Below are positions 17,355-25,924 of a stretch of DNA of 64,000 nt, piece after piece. The DNA lies in the NCBI GenBank assembly GCA_018821715.1, contig JAHJLN010000160.1, positions 1 through 64,000 of the forward strand. Direction: 5' to 3'. The position numbers were made by a program, and so were the translations under genes. Source of the stretch: Pseudomonadota bacterium. GTDB taxonomy: Bacteria; Desulfobacterota; Desulfobacteria; Desulfobacterales; Desulfobacteraceae. A model generated the notes under the pieces. The model was given only the letters and a program-made list of their open reading frames with translations, did not search any database and was not told where the DNA came from. How positions within the stretch are numbered: position 1 is the first letter of the stretch; each line of letters begins with the position of its first letter.

Positions 17355-20278
17355 GGTTCAAGCGCCTGATCCATGGAAATTGTTCCGGGTCCAGAACCGC
17401 CCTGATCCAGTTCGAGCAGATAATTCAGAGAACCGGCCCGCTTGTTTTCAACAAACGGACGGGCCTGGAACAACCGCATGGAACCATTGATAAATCCAAG
17501 CTCTATATCAAAGGGTCCCTGGCCTTCTATGCCGGGCGTACCCGGCAGAACCCTGCGGACGGTTTTTACAAGATCCCGGATCTGCCGCCTGTCCTCCCGG
17601 GTCAGTATGGGCTGGTCAAAGGTCAGGAATTGTTTTTCAATTCCCCCGGTTGCAGGCAGCCGGGTACAAGCGGTTTGTCTTGCCGGATACATCAAAATAT
17701 CAGGCCCTGATTCTGTCAAAAGGTAGGTTTCAGCCGCCTGTCCTTCAACAGCCCCGCCTGCGCCGCGGTTAAAGGCTGCCGTGATATCCAAAGGTGAGTT
17801 GGAAACAATCCCGTGGGTGATCACCACTCCGGATTTGTCAACATTAACCGATGGCAGCAACAGAATGGACGGGAAAACATTTTCAGGGTTTTCAAGGTAT
17901 TTCTGGCGCCACAGAAAACTTCTCTCACTGTAGGGAGAGGCCCACACCTCCCGGATTCCCTGAAACAGCTTCTCCTTATCTTGAATATTAAACAAGGTAA
18001 GATTCAAGCCTGCCCCGGTAAAATTCGGGATGTCTTCCATGTTGGTATCGCTGCGGATAAATACCGGGACATTGCCCAGAGCATCCTTGAACGTGGTTTC
18101 AAACATTTTGGCCAAAGCGGTTTCAAATCCGGGTAAAAACGGCAAGGTTTGAATGGCAGACTGAAGCTGCAAAAGGGTTGCCACCAGCTGAGTCTCGCTG
18201 AGTGACTCATTTGACAGGGCTTTTGTCAAAAACTGCCAGAAAGTGATGGAAAGGCCGGGCATGACCTGGTCCATGTGTTCACGGAAAAGACCAAAGGGGA
18301 TCACGATCCCCTCCACAACCCGGTCTGGGAATAAAAACTTCAGCTGGCCGAGATTTGCAGCCTTTGGACCGCAGATTCTGCCTGAATCATCTGCCCTGAT
18401 CCGGCTCAAGGGGATCAGAACCTTTTGTGCCAGATCTATTTTTTCCACCGGAACCCTGAAAAGGTCCTGACTTCTTTTTGTGCTCCAGACCAGGGATCTC
18501 TCCTTTTTCGTAAGCATGCTGTCCTGCTTGAGAACGACCGAACCCCTCTGGGATACGGCATAAAACATCAGCTGGCCTGAATAGGGCTGCAGGCTGTCCA
18601 GGTTTTCAGAAGAAATCACTGCATTGGGGATACCAAGGTTCCTTGCCAGAAGCTGGACATGGGAAACAAGATTCCCTTCGGAAACCGTCAGCATGCCGGC
18701 CACGGGCTTCAGCTCTGACGGGATGGTTTTGAAGGCATACACCTTTTTTGAATCCACAGACACTGTCCCTGGTTTTTCCGGAATGACCTCCAGGATGCCA
18801 TGGGCAAGCCCGGGATTCAATCCCCTGACACTCTGGGGCTGAACCCCGGCCGGCAGCTGGTGTGACACGCCGGCTGCTTCTTGGGCAAACCGGGTCAGCT
18901 TTCCAACAGCCTCACCCAGGGGCAGAAGAACCGATGATCGGATTCGATCGTCCAAAAGGCCATGGGCTTTGGGCTCAAATTGTGAATACAGGATTATCTG
19001 CGGCAGGTATGTGGATCGTATCATCAAGGTTCCCCAGTCCACGATACGCCGGACCTGTTCAACCATAATCTGGAATTGCCTGAAAGCCAATGTGCCGTCA
19101 GGCTTTTTCAGGCCATAGGCATCTGCCGCAGCCCACTCCCACTTTTCCATATATCCGCATCCTGCAGCAGCTTTTGCCAGGATACGGCATTTTTCCAACA
19201 GTTGTGCCAGGGTACGGGTGTGATAGTTTCCAATTGAGGAAAACAAAACCCTCTCTATCTCCAGGGACAAATCCATCAGCGGCAGCCGCATATCCGGCCG
19301 GGCCGTCAGCACCAGGGTGCGTATTGTCAAGAGCAGGTCCGCCATATCTTCATAAGGATTGGATGCCGAAACAAAAAAACCTTCCACAGGTTTATCGATC
19401 AGATCCATGGACCTACTTAGAGACTTCATGGAGTCGGACAATTCCGGAATCTGTGCAATTTTGGCAGTCATCAGTTTTTTCAGGCTGGCTGAAGCAGAAA
19501 AAGAATAAACCGCTTCAAGGTTTTCAACAAGCGATTTGAACAAGTTTGCCTGTTTTTCATCAAGGACTGCCCTGTTTTTCTCCCAAAATATTTTCACCTT
19601 TAAAAGATCGCCGGAATCAGGCTGGCCGTGAATTTTCACCCGCAGGTCCATAAAACCGGGAATCTGATCGGACAAGGTTCCGGAAACCGCCCGGATGGTC
19701 TGCAGGCGATTCAGGTTTGGGCCATGGTGGGGAATAACCCTGCAGGCCTCCCGAACCAGAAAAAACTGTCCGGCTGCTGCTTCAGAATCCTGCAGCAGCC
19801 ATTTTAAAAACCCTTCGCCCCAGGCACTCTCGTCCTCAGCCTGGATGGCGCCCCTGTAATATCTGGCATGGCGGTAAATCCATCCGTCGTCCGCAAGCAA
19901 AAGATACTGGATCAATGCATACTGTTTTATCCGGGAATGACGGTCTTTTACATCCCATATTTTTTCATAGGGCACCCCTGCAAGGACCATATTCAGATAA
20001 ATATGTGTGTCCTGTTCAAGCCTGCCGACCCATTCTTTGGGGACCCCGTGCTGGCGACCGCCCGGCGACTGGCACCGCTCCTTTGCAGGAAGAATTTTAC
20101 CATCCGGGCAGAACCATTTAATGGCCTGGAAAGGGCCTTTAGGGTCTTTTTTCATTGCCTGTATCAACTGGATCCTGTCATTTTCCGGCTGTGCCTGGGC
20201 ACAGTCAGATATTGAAACCCCAAAGGATACAGTCCATAGCAATACTGTAATGATTATTTTTCCCTGAAACCCGTTCAT
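17351..20278 (-). CDS. exported PEP synthase/PPDK-like dikinase
   Basis: A 975-aa protein, starting at ATG 20278 (AGGAG eight bases upstream). It begins with a signal peptide ending AQA near residue 30, which is unusual for this family. A long unique N-terminal region (about 35-500) is followed by a phosphohistidine swivel block (SEGNLVSHVQLLARNLGIPN, catalytic-type His) and then the ATP-grasp pyruvate-phosphate-dikinase N domain: GPKAANLGQL, RSDTNMEDIPNFTGAG, and the C-terminal FDIELGF and LFQARPF. The order swivel-then-ATP-grasp is the reverse of PpsA and PPDK. Key residues look intact, so phosphotransfer from ATP to the swivel His is plausible. How ATP would reach the periplasm is open; the translocase-like neighbour is one candidate. 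It lies 89 bp after pit. Confidence 0.75.
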   Translation of the reverse strand: MNGFQGKIIITVLLWTVSFGVSISDCAQAQPENDRIQLIQAMKKDPKGPFQAIKWFCPDGKILPAKERCQSPGGRQHGVPKEWVGRLEQDTHIYLNMVLAGVPYEKIWDVKDRHSRIKQYALIQYLLLADDGWIYRHARYYRGAIQAEDESAWGEGFLKWLLQDSEAAAGQFFLVREACRVIPHHGPNLNRLQTIRAVSGTLSDQIPGFMDLRVKIHGQPDSGDLLKVKIFWEKNRAVLDEKQANLFKSLVENLEAVYSFSASASLKKLMTAKIAQIPELSDSMKSLSRSMDLIDKPVEGFFVSASNPYEDMADLLLTIRTLVLTARPDMRLPLMDLSLEIERVLFSSIGNYHTRTLAQLLEKCRILAKAAAGCGYMEKWEWAAADAYGLKKPDGTLAFRQFQIMVEQVRRIVDWGTLMIRSTYLPQIILYSQFEPKAHGLLDDRIRSSVLLPLGEAVGKLTRFAQEAAGVSHQLPAGVQPQSVRGLNPGLAHGILEVIPEKPGTVSVDSKKVYAFKTIPSELKPVAGMLTVSEGNLVSHVQLLARNLGIPNAVISSENLDSLQPYSGQLMFYAVSQRGSVVLKQDSMLTKKERSLVWSTKRSQDLFRVPVEKIDLAQKVLIPLSRIRADDSGRICGPKAANLGQLKFLFPDRVVEGIVIPFGLFREHMDQVMPGLSITFWQFLTKALSNESLSETQLVATLLQLQSAIQTLPFLPGFETALAKMFETTFKDALGNVPVFIRSDTNMEDIPNFTGAGLNLTLFNIQDKEKLFQGIREVWASPYSERSFLWRQKYLENPENVFPSILLLPSVNVDKSGVVITHGIVSNSPLDITAAFNRGAGGAVEGQAAETYLLTESGPDILMYPARQTACTRLPATGGIEKQFLTFDQPILTREDRRQIRDLVKTVRRVLPGTPGIEGQGPFDIELGFINGSMRLFQARPFVENKRAGSLNYLLELDQGGSGPGTISMDQALEP

Positions 20279-20369
20279 CAAAAAATCTCCTGAAACCTGT
20301 TTTTCATGATGTTGTTTAAAAAAAATTCCTTGTCATCCACCCATTTTCCGGCCGGGTTGATGCCTGGAA

Positions 20370-21368
20370 TCAAACTGCACCCATCAAGGCAAACAAGAAA
20401 TAGGCAGATCCGGAAACTGCAGCAGATCCCGGGATGGTTAACACCCATGCGAGAACAATAGTTTTGGCCACACCCCATCTGACCGCTGAAAGGCGATGGA
20501 CCGATCCAACGCCGATGATACCACCGGTAATGGTGTGAGTGGTTGAAACCGGAATCCCTGCAAAGGAATTCCCGATAATGGATGCAGCCGCAGCCATTTC
20601 TGCACAGAATCCGTCGACCGGCATCAATTTTGTTACCCGCATGCCCATTGTTTTCACCACCCGCCAGCCCCCGAGCAATGTTCCCATGGCAATGGCCAGA
20701 TGGCAGGTGAAGATCACCCACACCGGGACGGAAAAGCCCTCCTGCCAGCCGCCAGAAACAAGCACCATGACAATGATTCCCATGGTTTTCTGGGCATCGT
20801 TTGCTCCGTGGCCAAGACTGAACAGGGCTGAAGAGATAAGCTGGCCGATACGGAAAAAGCGATCTACTGATCCAGGCGGCCAGCGTCTGAAAACCCATGC
20901 GGTTACAATGGAAAAGAAAATGCCCAATGCCATGCCCACAAGGGGTGAGAGAATAATAAACATACCGATTTTAATAATTCCGGGCAGGATCAATACCTTG
21001 ACTCCGCCCTTTACAAGACCGGCACCGATGATGCCTCCCACAAGGGCATGGGAGACGCTGATGGGAAGTCCCATGACCGTACACACATGGGTCCACAATA
21101 CAGCACCCACCAGCACCGCCAGGACAAACCAGAGGGAAAGGATATCAGGGCTGACCACACCCCTGCCAATGGTTTTGGCCACTCCGACACCAAAACCAAA
21201 GGCTGCAACCAGATTGAAAAACGCAGCCCAGGCCACAGCCATGCGCGGGGACAATACCCGGGTAGACACAATTGTGGCAATAGAGTTGGCAGCATCGTTC
21301 ATCCCGTTTAAAAAATCAAACACCAGTGCGATAAAAATAATGACCCCGGCAAAAAGCATTGTCTCCAT
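20370..21368 (-). CDS. pit: PiT-family inorganic phosphate transporter
   Basis: A 332-aa membrane protein with about ten helices and the two PiT signature repeats: DFLNGMNDAANSIATIVSTR near the N-terminus and LGHGANDAQKTMGIIVMVL in the second half. It is a low-affinity H+- or Na+-coupled phosphate (or metal-phosphate) importer. It follows the DUF47 gene by 11 bp, the standard pairing in bacteria and archaea, and precedes the exported dikinase gene on the same strand. Confidence 0.9.
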   Translation of the reverse strand: METMLFAGVIIFIALVFDFLNGMNDAANSIATIVSTRVLSPRMAVAWAAFFNLVAAFGFGVGVAKTIGRGVVSPDILSLWFVLAVLVGAVLWTHVCTVMGLPISVSHALVGGIIGAGLVKGGVKVLILPGIIKIGMFIILSPLVGMALGIFFSIVTAWVFRRWPPGSVDRFFRIGQLISSALFSLGHGANDAQKTMGIIVMVLVSGGWQEGFSVPVWVIFTCHLAIAMGTLLGGWRVVKTMGMRVTKLMPVDGFCAEMAAAASIIGNSFAGIPVSTTHTITGGIIGVGSVHRLSAVRWGVAKTIVLAWVLTIPGSAAVSGSAYFLFALMGAV

Positions 21369-21379
21369 TCACTTCGTCC

Positions 21380-22006
21380 TTATGCGTATTTTATCATGAT
21401 GGTTTCAATCACATTGGCCAGATCTTCGCAACGGTCAATTGCCGCTTCCAGGTGCTCATATATTTCTTTTTGCTTCATCAAAAGAAATGGATCAGAAGGA
21501 TTTTCAAAAAGATCGTGCAGCGCCCTGCGAAGCGTCATGTCGCCTTCATTTTCAATGCTGTTCACATCAATGCAGATTTTAAGAATGGCATCTTTTTGCT
21601 TCAAATCACTCAGCATTCCAATGGCAGCGGCAAGTTTTTCAAATGCTCTTTTCAAAATATCAATCTGTTCTTTTACCGCATCCGGCGGCAATGGCATATT
21701 GTAAATCTCCATTCGCGTTCCTGCTTTTTCCAGCATGTCAACAATATCATCCGTATGGTTGGCAAGCATCCGTATATCTTCCCTGTCAAAGGGGGTTACA
21801 AAAACACTGTTTAACAATGCAAAAATCTCGTGGGCGATGTCATCGGCCCTGTTCTCGGTTTTTTTAATACGCGCAGTCAGTTCCTGTCTTTTTGAATAGT
21901 CATTTAACAATTGTTCGAACAAATCAATCCCCTCAACAACACAATCCGCATGCTGTTTGAAAAGGGTAAAAAAACGATTCTCTTTTGGCAAAAATCTTTT
22001 AAACAT
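21380..22006 (-). CDS. DUF47/PhoU-like protein, Pit accessory
   Basis: A 208-aa all-helical protein of the DUF47 (TIGR00153) family, related to PhoU. Acidic metal-binding E/DxxxD-type motifs are visible (KKTENRADDIAHEIF; NHTDDIVDMLEK). The family is encoded next to pit genes and is believed to regulate phosphate uptake. It is first in the minus-strand series DUF47-pit-dikinase-hydrolase. Confidence 0.85.
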   Translation of the reverse strand: MFKRFLPKENRFFTLFKQHADCVVEGIDLFEQLLNDYSKRQELTARIKKTENRADDIAHEIFALLNSVFVTPFDREDIRMLANHTDDIVDMLEKAGTRMEIYNMPLPPDAVKEQIDILKRAFEKLAAAIGMLSDLKQKDAILKICIDVNSIENEGDMTLRRALHDLFENPSDPFLLMKQKEIYEHLEAAIDRCEDLANVIETIMIKYA

Positions 22007-22138
22007 GTTGCTTTCCCTGTTTTTTTACGCTTGTTTTTGTTTATGATAAACAGAATCCGGATAAAACCTGCAAATTATAAAATCTGCAACTTTATTTTTA
22101 CCTATACACACACCTGATTATACCGTATCATTTTAATC

Positions 22139-23128
22139 ATGTATATTGCATATAAAAAAAATAAAAAAGGTTCACAATATATTTTACGGGAATCTTATAC
22201 CCTTGGCGATCAATTGACGTTCAGGGACCTGTTTGATCTGGGTTCTGACCCGTCGAAGTTCATCAAATATGCAGGCCACAATGCCTTTTATTTTGATGAA
22301 ACAATTCAAGATGCCCTGTCCCAAGCCAATGCAAGGTATGATTCCGACGAGCTTGAAACCCTTTTCTGGCCCTGGATCAGGCCGGATATAAAAAGAGCTA
22401 TTGACACTTTCAGGAACCGATCGTCCAACAGGTCCAGCAAAAAACTCAGTGACCTTGAAAAAGAGCAGATATCTGGCAGGGTCCACAGTTTTGACAAAAG
22501 AAGAGCCCATTATTTAAAATTCGGAACCATGGACCAGGGAGCGGTTGAAAATATGCCTGTCGTACTTTTCAAGGACCATGTTCATCAATCCAGGGATGAA
22601 ATTGAGCAGCACTTTCTTAAGCAGGAATTTGCTTTAAATGCCCGGGAATTAAAAACTTATGTGTATACGGTTTTTGATCTTCAACGTTTTTTTTCAAGCA
22701 TGCTGGCAAAAAAAATGCCCCACGCCCTGGATCAGGAAAAGGTGGACGACTATTTTCTCAAAGAAATCTGCCGGCTCAATTTAGAACTTTTCAACAAAAA
22801 GACTCAGCTTGATGACTATATGATCCGGTATGTTTTCCTGTTTTTTGATCATCCGTATGCCGACACAACCCTGCTGGATGATTTTGCCAGGGCCTTCATG
22901 TCCAGGCATCGAGTTTTCAGGCCCAAACCTCAAAAATCCATTACCACGCAAAATGCCTGTAAAATTTTCAACATTACAAAAACAGAGTTTGGCGCAATGA
23001 CAAAAAAACACCTGACAAAATTGTACCGCAGACTTGCAAGACAGGTTCACCCCGATACTGGCGGTTCCCATGAAAAGTTTGTTGAACTGAATACTGCCTA
23101 CGAAATTCTGCTGGAAAATATTAAATAA
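22139..23128 (+). CDS. protein with a C-terminal J domain
   Basis: A 329-aa protein. Only the last ~52 residues are recognisable: a DnaJ J domain with the HPD motif at 304-306 (LARQVHPDTGG) followed by the usual helix (FVELNTAYEILL). The J domain is C-terminal instead of N-terminal and lacks G/F and zinc-finger regions, so this is a class III J-protein expected to recruit DnaK to a specific client. The N-terminal 275 residues are charged, without a known domain, signal peptide or membrane segment. Six bases separate it from the convergent TPP enzyme gene. Confidence 0.75.
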   Translation: MYIAYKKNKKGSQYILRESYTLGDQLTFRDLFDLGSDPSKFIKYAGHNAFYFDETIQDALSQANARYDSDELETLFWPWIRPDIKRAIDTFRNRSSNRSSKKLSDLEKEQISGRVHSFDKRRAHYLKFGTMDQGAVENMPVVLFKDHVHQSRDEIEQHFLKQEFALNARELKTYVYTVFDLQRFFSSMLAKKMPHALDQEKVDDYFLKEICRLNLELFNKKTQLDDYMIRYVFLFFDHPYADTTLLDDFARAFMSRHRVFRPKPQKSITTQNACKIFNITKTEFGAMTKKHLTKLYRRLARQVHPDTGGSHEKFVELNTAYEILLENIK

Positions 23129-23134
23129 TCGCCA

Positions 23135-24754
23135 TTATCTGTTTTTTTGAAGGACCAGGTCATCATATTCCGAGCTGGTGACTGAAGCCTTGATAATCAC
23201 CGGCCCGGTAAGGAAAACTGCTTTTTGCAAGGCCGCTTTATAGGCAGCTTGATCCGAGGCATTTAAAACCGGCACACCAAGGAAATGATCTGAATCCGGA
23301 TAGTCTTTTTCAAAAAGTCTTGTGCCATAATAGGACGGGTAATTTTTCCGGGTTTGTTTAATCCGGATCAACGCAAGTTCATTATCCGATAAGAGGATAA
23401 AAATGATGTGCAACCCCAGCCGTTGAGCGGTTGCCATTTCTCCTGCCGCCATCAGAAACCCGCCGTCTCCCATTACACAGGCCACTTTTTTATCCGGGCA
23501 GCATAGTTTTGCTGCAATGGCCGCTGGAATAGCAAACCCCATTGACGACCATCCGTTTGTCATCAACAGGCACCCGGGTTCAGGCGTGGGCCATTTCTGC
23601 CCGATCAGATGCAGATGGGCCCCTACATCACAGGTCAGGATACCATCCTTTGGAAGGATGTCTCTCAATCCTTCCAAAACGGCCAGGGGACCAAATGACA
23701 TATCAGGGGCTTTCAACGCTGCAAACATTTTTTGTTTTCGCTTTAACAGCGCTTCCAGATCCCAGGCATGGTTCAACCGGGGAAATACCAGAAATGATTG
23801 AAGGGAGACCTGCATATCTCCGACAACATCAGCGGCAAGTTTACAGTTATATGTATCCAGGTCTGCGGGGACAATACTGATATGGACAATGGGAGCCTTT
23901 GGTATCCAGTCTTCATAATTGACTTCAACCGGATCATACCCGATACCGATGATCAGATCTGCCTGCTGGTGGGTCTGAGCCACCATATTTGCCAGAGCAT
24001 GGTTCAAGACGCCAACATATAAAGGATGATCTTCCGGCACCATGCCCTTTGCCATTGGGGTCAGCACAACCGGCAGGCCAAATTTTTCAACCACCTCAAG
24101 TATCAATGGTTTCAGTTGCGATTGCACAGCTGTTAACCCTATAACAACCAAAGGCTTTTTTGCCTTCAAAACGGCCTGGCGCATAGTTTCCATAACAGCG
24201 GCAGGTGCGGGTTTGATCCCTGGACTCGGTTTTAACACGGTTTGTTCTTCCCGGATTTTAAGGCTGCTGATATTTGAAGGGACACCAATATGCACCGGGC
24301 CCGGCAATCCGGTACCGGCAATTTTGGCAGCCGCTAAAAGTGTCTTTTTAACCCGTCCGGCCTCTAATCGGGTTGTCCATTTGGTGATGGGCTTAAACAA
24401 TGCCTGAAGGTCAATATTCATCTGGACGGTTCGATGCCGTTTTTCTTCGGGCAGTTCATCTGTAAATGCCAGAAGCGGGGACCGGTCAAGCAATGCTGCC
24501 CCCACACCGGTTGAAAGATTGGTGGCCCCCGGGCCGAATGTGGCAAAACAGGCCCCCGGGATCCTATTCAGCCTGCCGCAGACCGATGCCATAAACCCGG
24601 CAGCAGCTTCATGGCTGACAAGGATGAAATCAATCCCATCGGTTTTACGGATCGCCTCCATATAATCGATCATGCTGCCGCTGGGCACGCCAAAAACATA
24701 CCGGATGCCGATCTCCTTAAGGGTTTCGGAAAATTGCTGCCCTGTTGTTTTCAT
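23135..24754 (-). CDS. thiamine-pyrophosphate-dependent enzyme, acetolactate synthase/decarboxylase type
   Basis: A 539-aa enzyme with the three-domain ThDP fold. The N-terminal PYR domain has the cofactor-activating Glu49 (VSHEAAAGFMA). The central domain spans about 185-330. The C-terminal PP domain has the Mg-ThDP motif starting GDGGF near 421 and ending LSDNELAL. The family includes acetolactate synthase, benzoylformate, sulfopyruvate and oxalyl-CoA decarboxylases. There is no small ilvN-type subunit nearby, which argues against biosynthetic acetolactate synthase. The substrate cannot be read from sequence; a 2-oxo acid is expected. It appears to be a monocistronic unit. Confidence 0.75.
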   Translation of the reverse strand: MKTTGQQFSETLKEIGIRYVFGVPSGSMIDYMEAIRKTDGIDFILVSHEAAAGFMASVCGRLNRIPGACFATFGPGATNLSTGVGAALLDRSPLLAFTDELPEEKRHRTVQMNIDLQALFKPITKWTTRLEAGRVKKTLLAAAKIAGTGLPGPVHIGVPSNISSLKIREEQTVLKPSPGIKPAPAAVMETMRQAVLKAKKPLVVIGLTAVQSQLKPLILEVVEKFGLPVVLTPMAKGMVPEDHPLYVGVLNHALANMVAQTHQQADLIIGIGYDPVEVNYEDWIPKAPIVHISIVPADLDTYNCKLAADVVGDMQVSLQSFLVFPRLNHAWDLEALLKRKQKMFAALKAPDMSFGPLAVLEGLRDILPKDGILTCDVGAHLHLIGQKWPTPEPGCLLMTNGWSSMGFAIPAAIAAKLCCPDKKVACVMGDGGFLMAAGEMATAQRLGLHIIFILLSDNELALIRIKQTRKNYPSYYGTRLFEKDYPDSDHFLGVPVLNASDQAAYKAALQKAVFLTGPVIIKASVTSSEYDDLVLQKNR

Positions 24755-25083
24755 TTTTCTCTCTTTCTTTAATCAAATAACAGTTAACCTCTATAGACCC
24801 TAACAGAATCTGTTTGAATTAATCAATATAATCCGTTTTCTGATGGAATTGAATATCGCTTATCCATAAAAATTGCAGCACCCCTGTTTTTTAAGGTTCA
24901 ATGGGCGTATTGAGGTGTGACCGACTCTATTTGACTTGGATAATATTGCAGGTTGAAAAAAAAAATGCAAAAAAATGCAAAACTCAGGGTTTACCCCGAT
25001 TGCTTTCATCTATTCATATTTGATATATAGATATTCTTGGTTTTAAAATTTCAAGTCTTTATTTTATAAAAAAGGAGAAAATC
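24755..25083. other. intergenic region without a gene
   Basis: About 330 bp between divergent genes. It is AT-rich, with two adjacent AAAAATGCAAAA repeats near 24956-24983 and several weak promoter-like hexamers (for example TTGACT at 24931). No convincing RNA gene or coding remnant is seen. Confidence 0.5.
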
Positions 25084-25311
25084 ATGGATTGTATTGAAGA
25101 AAAAAATCCTGAATTTATTGAGGATACAATAACATACACTATAGCTTCTGACTTGAGAAATCTTTTATCTGCCATCAAGGGGCGAACGATTTTAATGAAG
25201 AATGTGATCAACCCCTCAAATCCGCTTCAATACCATTTTGACGAAATTTTAAATTGCCTTGATGAGAGTTCTGATATTACTAATCTTCTTTTGGATCCGC
25301 ATCTGTATTGA
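25084..25311 (+). CDS. 75-aa orphan protein resembling a histidine-kinase DHp domain without the histidine
   Basis: A small protein with a strong AAAAAGGAG eight bases before the ATG. Residues about 19-72 read like the dimerisation domain of Desulfobacteraceae PAS kinases, where the usual motif is AHDFNNLL followed by GRTSLM and, later, a D/E-rich helix ending LTKQLL. Here the corresponding text is IASDLRNLLSAIKGRTILMK and SSDITNLLL, with Ser at the phospho-His position. No ATPase or input domain is present. It may be a dominant dimerisation partner, or a decaying fragment kept in frame. The good ribosome-binding site argues for expression. Confidence 0.6.
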   Translation: MDCIEEKNPEFIEDTITYTIASDLRNLLSAIKGRTILMKNVINPSNPLQYHFDEILNCLDESSDITNLLLDPHLY

Positions 25312-25366
25312 TATTTGCCACCAGATCATTTTGTCTTTGATGACCATAGAAAAAGCATCACTGCTG

Positions 25367-25885
25367 CTATGCCGATTGAACCGGATAGGTATTGCCCTTG
25401 ATGATTAAGAAAAGCTGCCCGTTTTTTTCTTCCATAAACTTTGAAATTTTTAACAGCGCCCGTGATGTAAACTTGATCCTGTGTTCAGGGGTTTGAAGAT
25501 AAAGGTTGTCTTCCCTGTTATACAGCTTGCCTGCATCAAGTTTTATCGTATCATTGTTATTTAATGCAAGTGTGATATCTTTCTCTTCCTGCACGATGAC
25601 ATCACTGACAAAAAGAACCGTGTCTTCGTAGGGGAAATATACTTTTTCTTCATATTCATCTGTTTTCTGGCTGACATAATACCCGGTGCTGTCTTTTCGG
25701 ATGGATGAATTGAAATATTTTATAATTTTAGGATGTTCAAACTTTCCATGCTCGTTATGCCAGACGCCATTTTTATCCATCCGGAAAACAGCCTCTTCTT
25801 TTGATATAATAATCAATTTCCGCTTTTTTGACACCATCCCTGCACCTTTTTCATCTGGTTTGTTTTGCCAACTTATCTGTGTCAT
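25367..25885 (-). CDS. hypothetical protein, possibly DUF1285-like
   Basis: A 172-aa soluble protein, beta-rich by appearance, with segments EAVFRMDKNGVWHNEHGKF, YYVSQKTDEYEEKVYFPYED and a repeated theme of a short residue-by-residue lookup (HRIKFTSRALLKIS). The layout resembles DUF1285 proteins, but the resemblance is remembered from pattern alone and is tentative. It is not clearly co-transcribed with the DUF1566 gene, which ends upstream-facing 39 bp away on the same strand. Confidence 0.6.
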   Translation of the reverse strand: MTQISWQNKPDEKGAGMVSKKRKLIIISKEEAVFRMDKNGVWHNEHGKFEHPKIIKYFNSSIRKDSTGYYVSQKTDEYEEKVYFPYEDTVLFVSDVIVQEEKDITLALNNNDTIKLDAGKLYNREDNLYLQTPEHRIKFTSRALLKISKFMEEKNGQLFLIIKGNTYPVQSA

Positions 25886-25924
25886 ATCATCAAAGGTCCT
25901 TGCAAGGCAATTAAAACCAAACGA

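Noticed and set aside
20278..20898. 206-aa minus-strand frame overlapping pit and the dikinase start
   Set aside because: It overlaps the clear pit coding sequence in another frame and has repetitive Cys/Gly/His composition.
20539..21399. Long 286-aa reading frame opposite pit
   Set aside because: It is the antisense frame of the phosphate transporter gene; composition is low-complexity and it has no ribosome-binding site or family resemblance.
23135..24754. Acetolactate synthase large subunit (ilvB)
   Set aside because: The active-site Glu context is SHEAA, not the usual RHEQ, and no regulatory small subunit or ilvC is nearby, so only the ThDP family is claimed.
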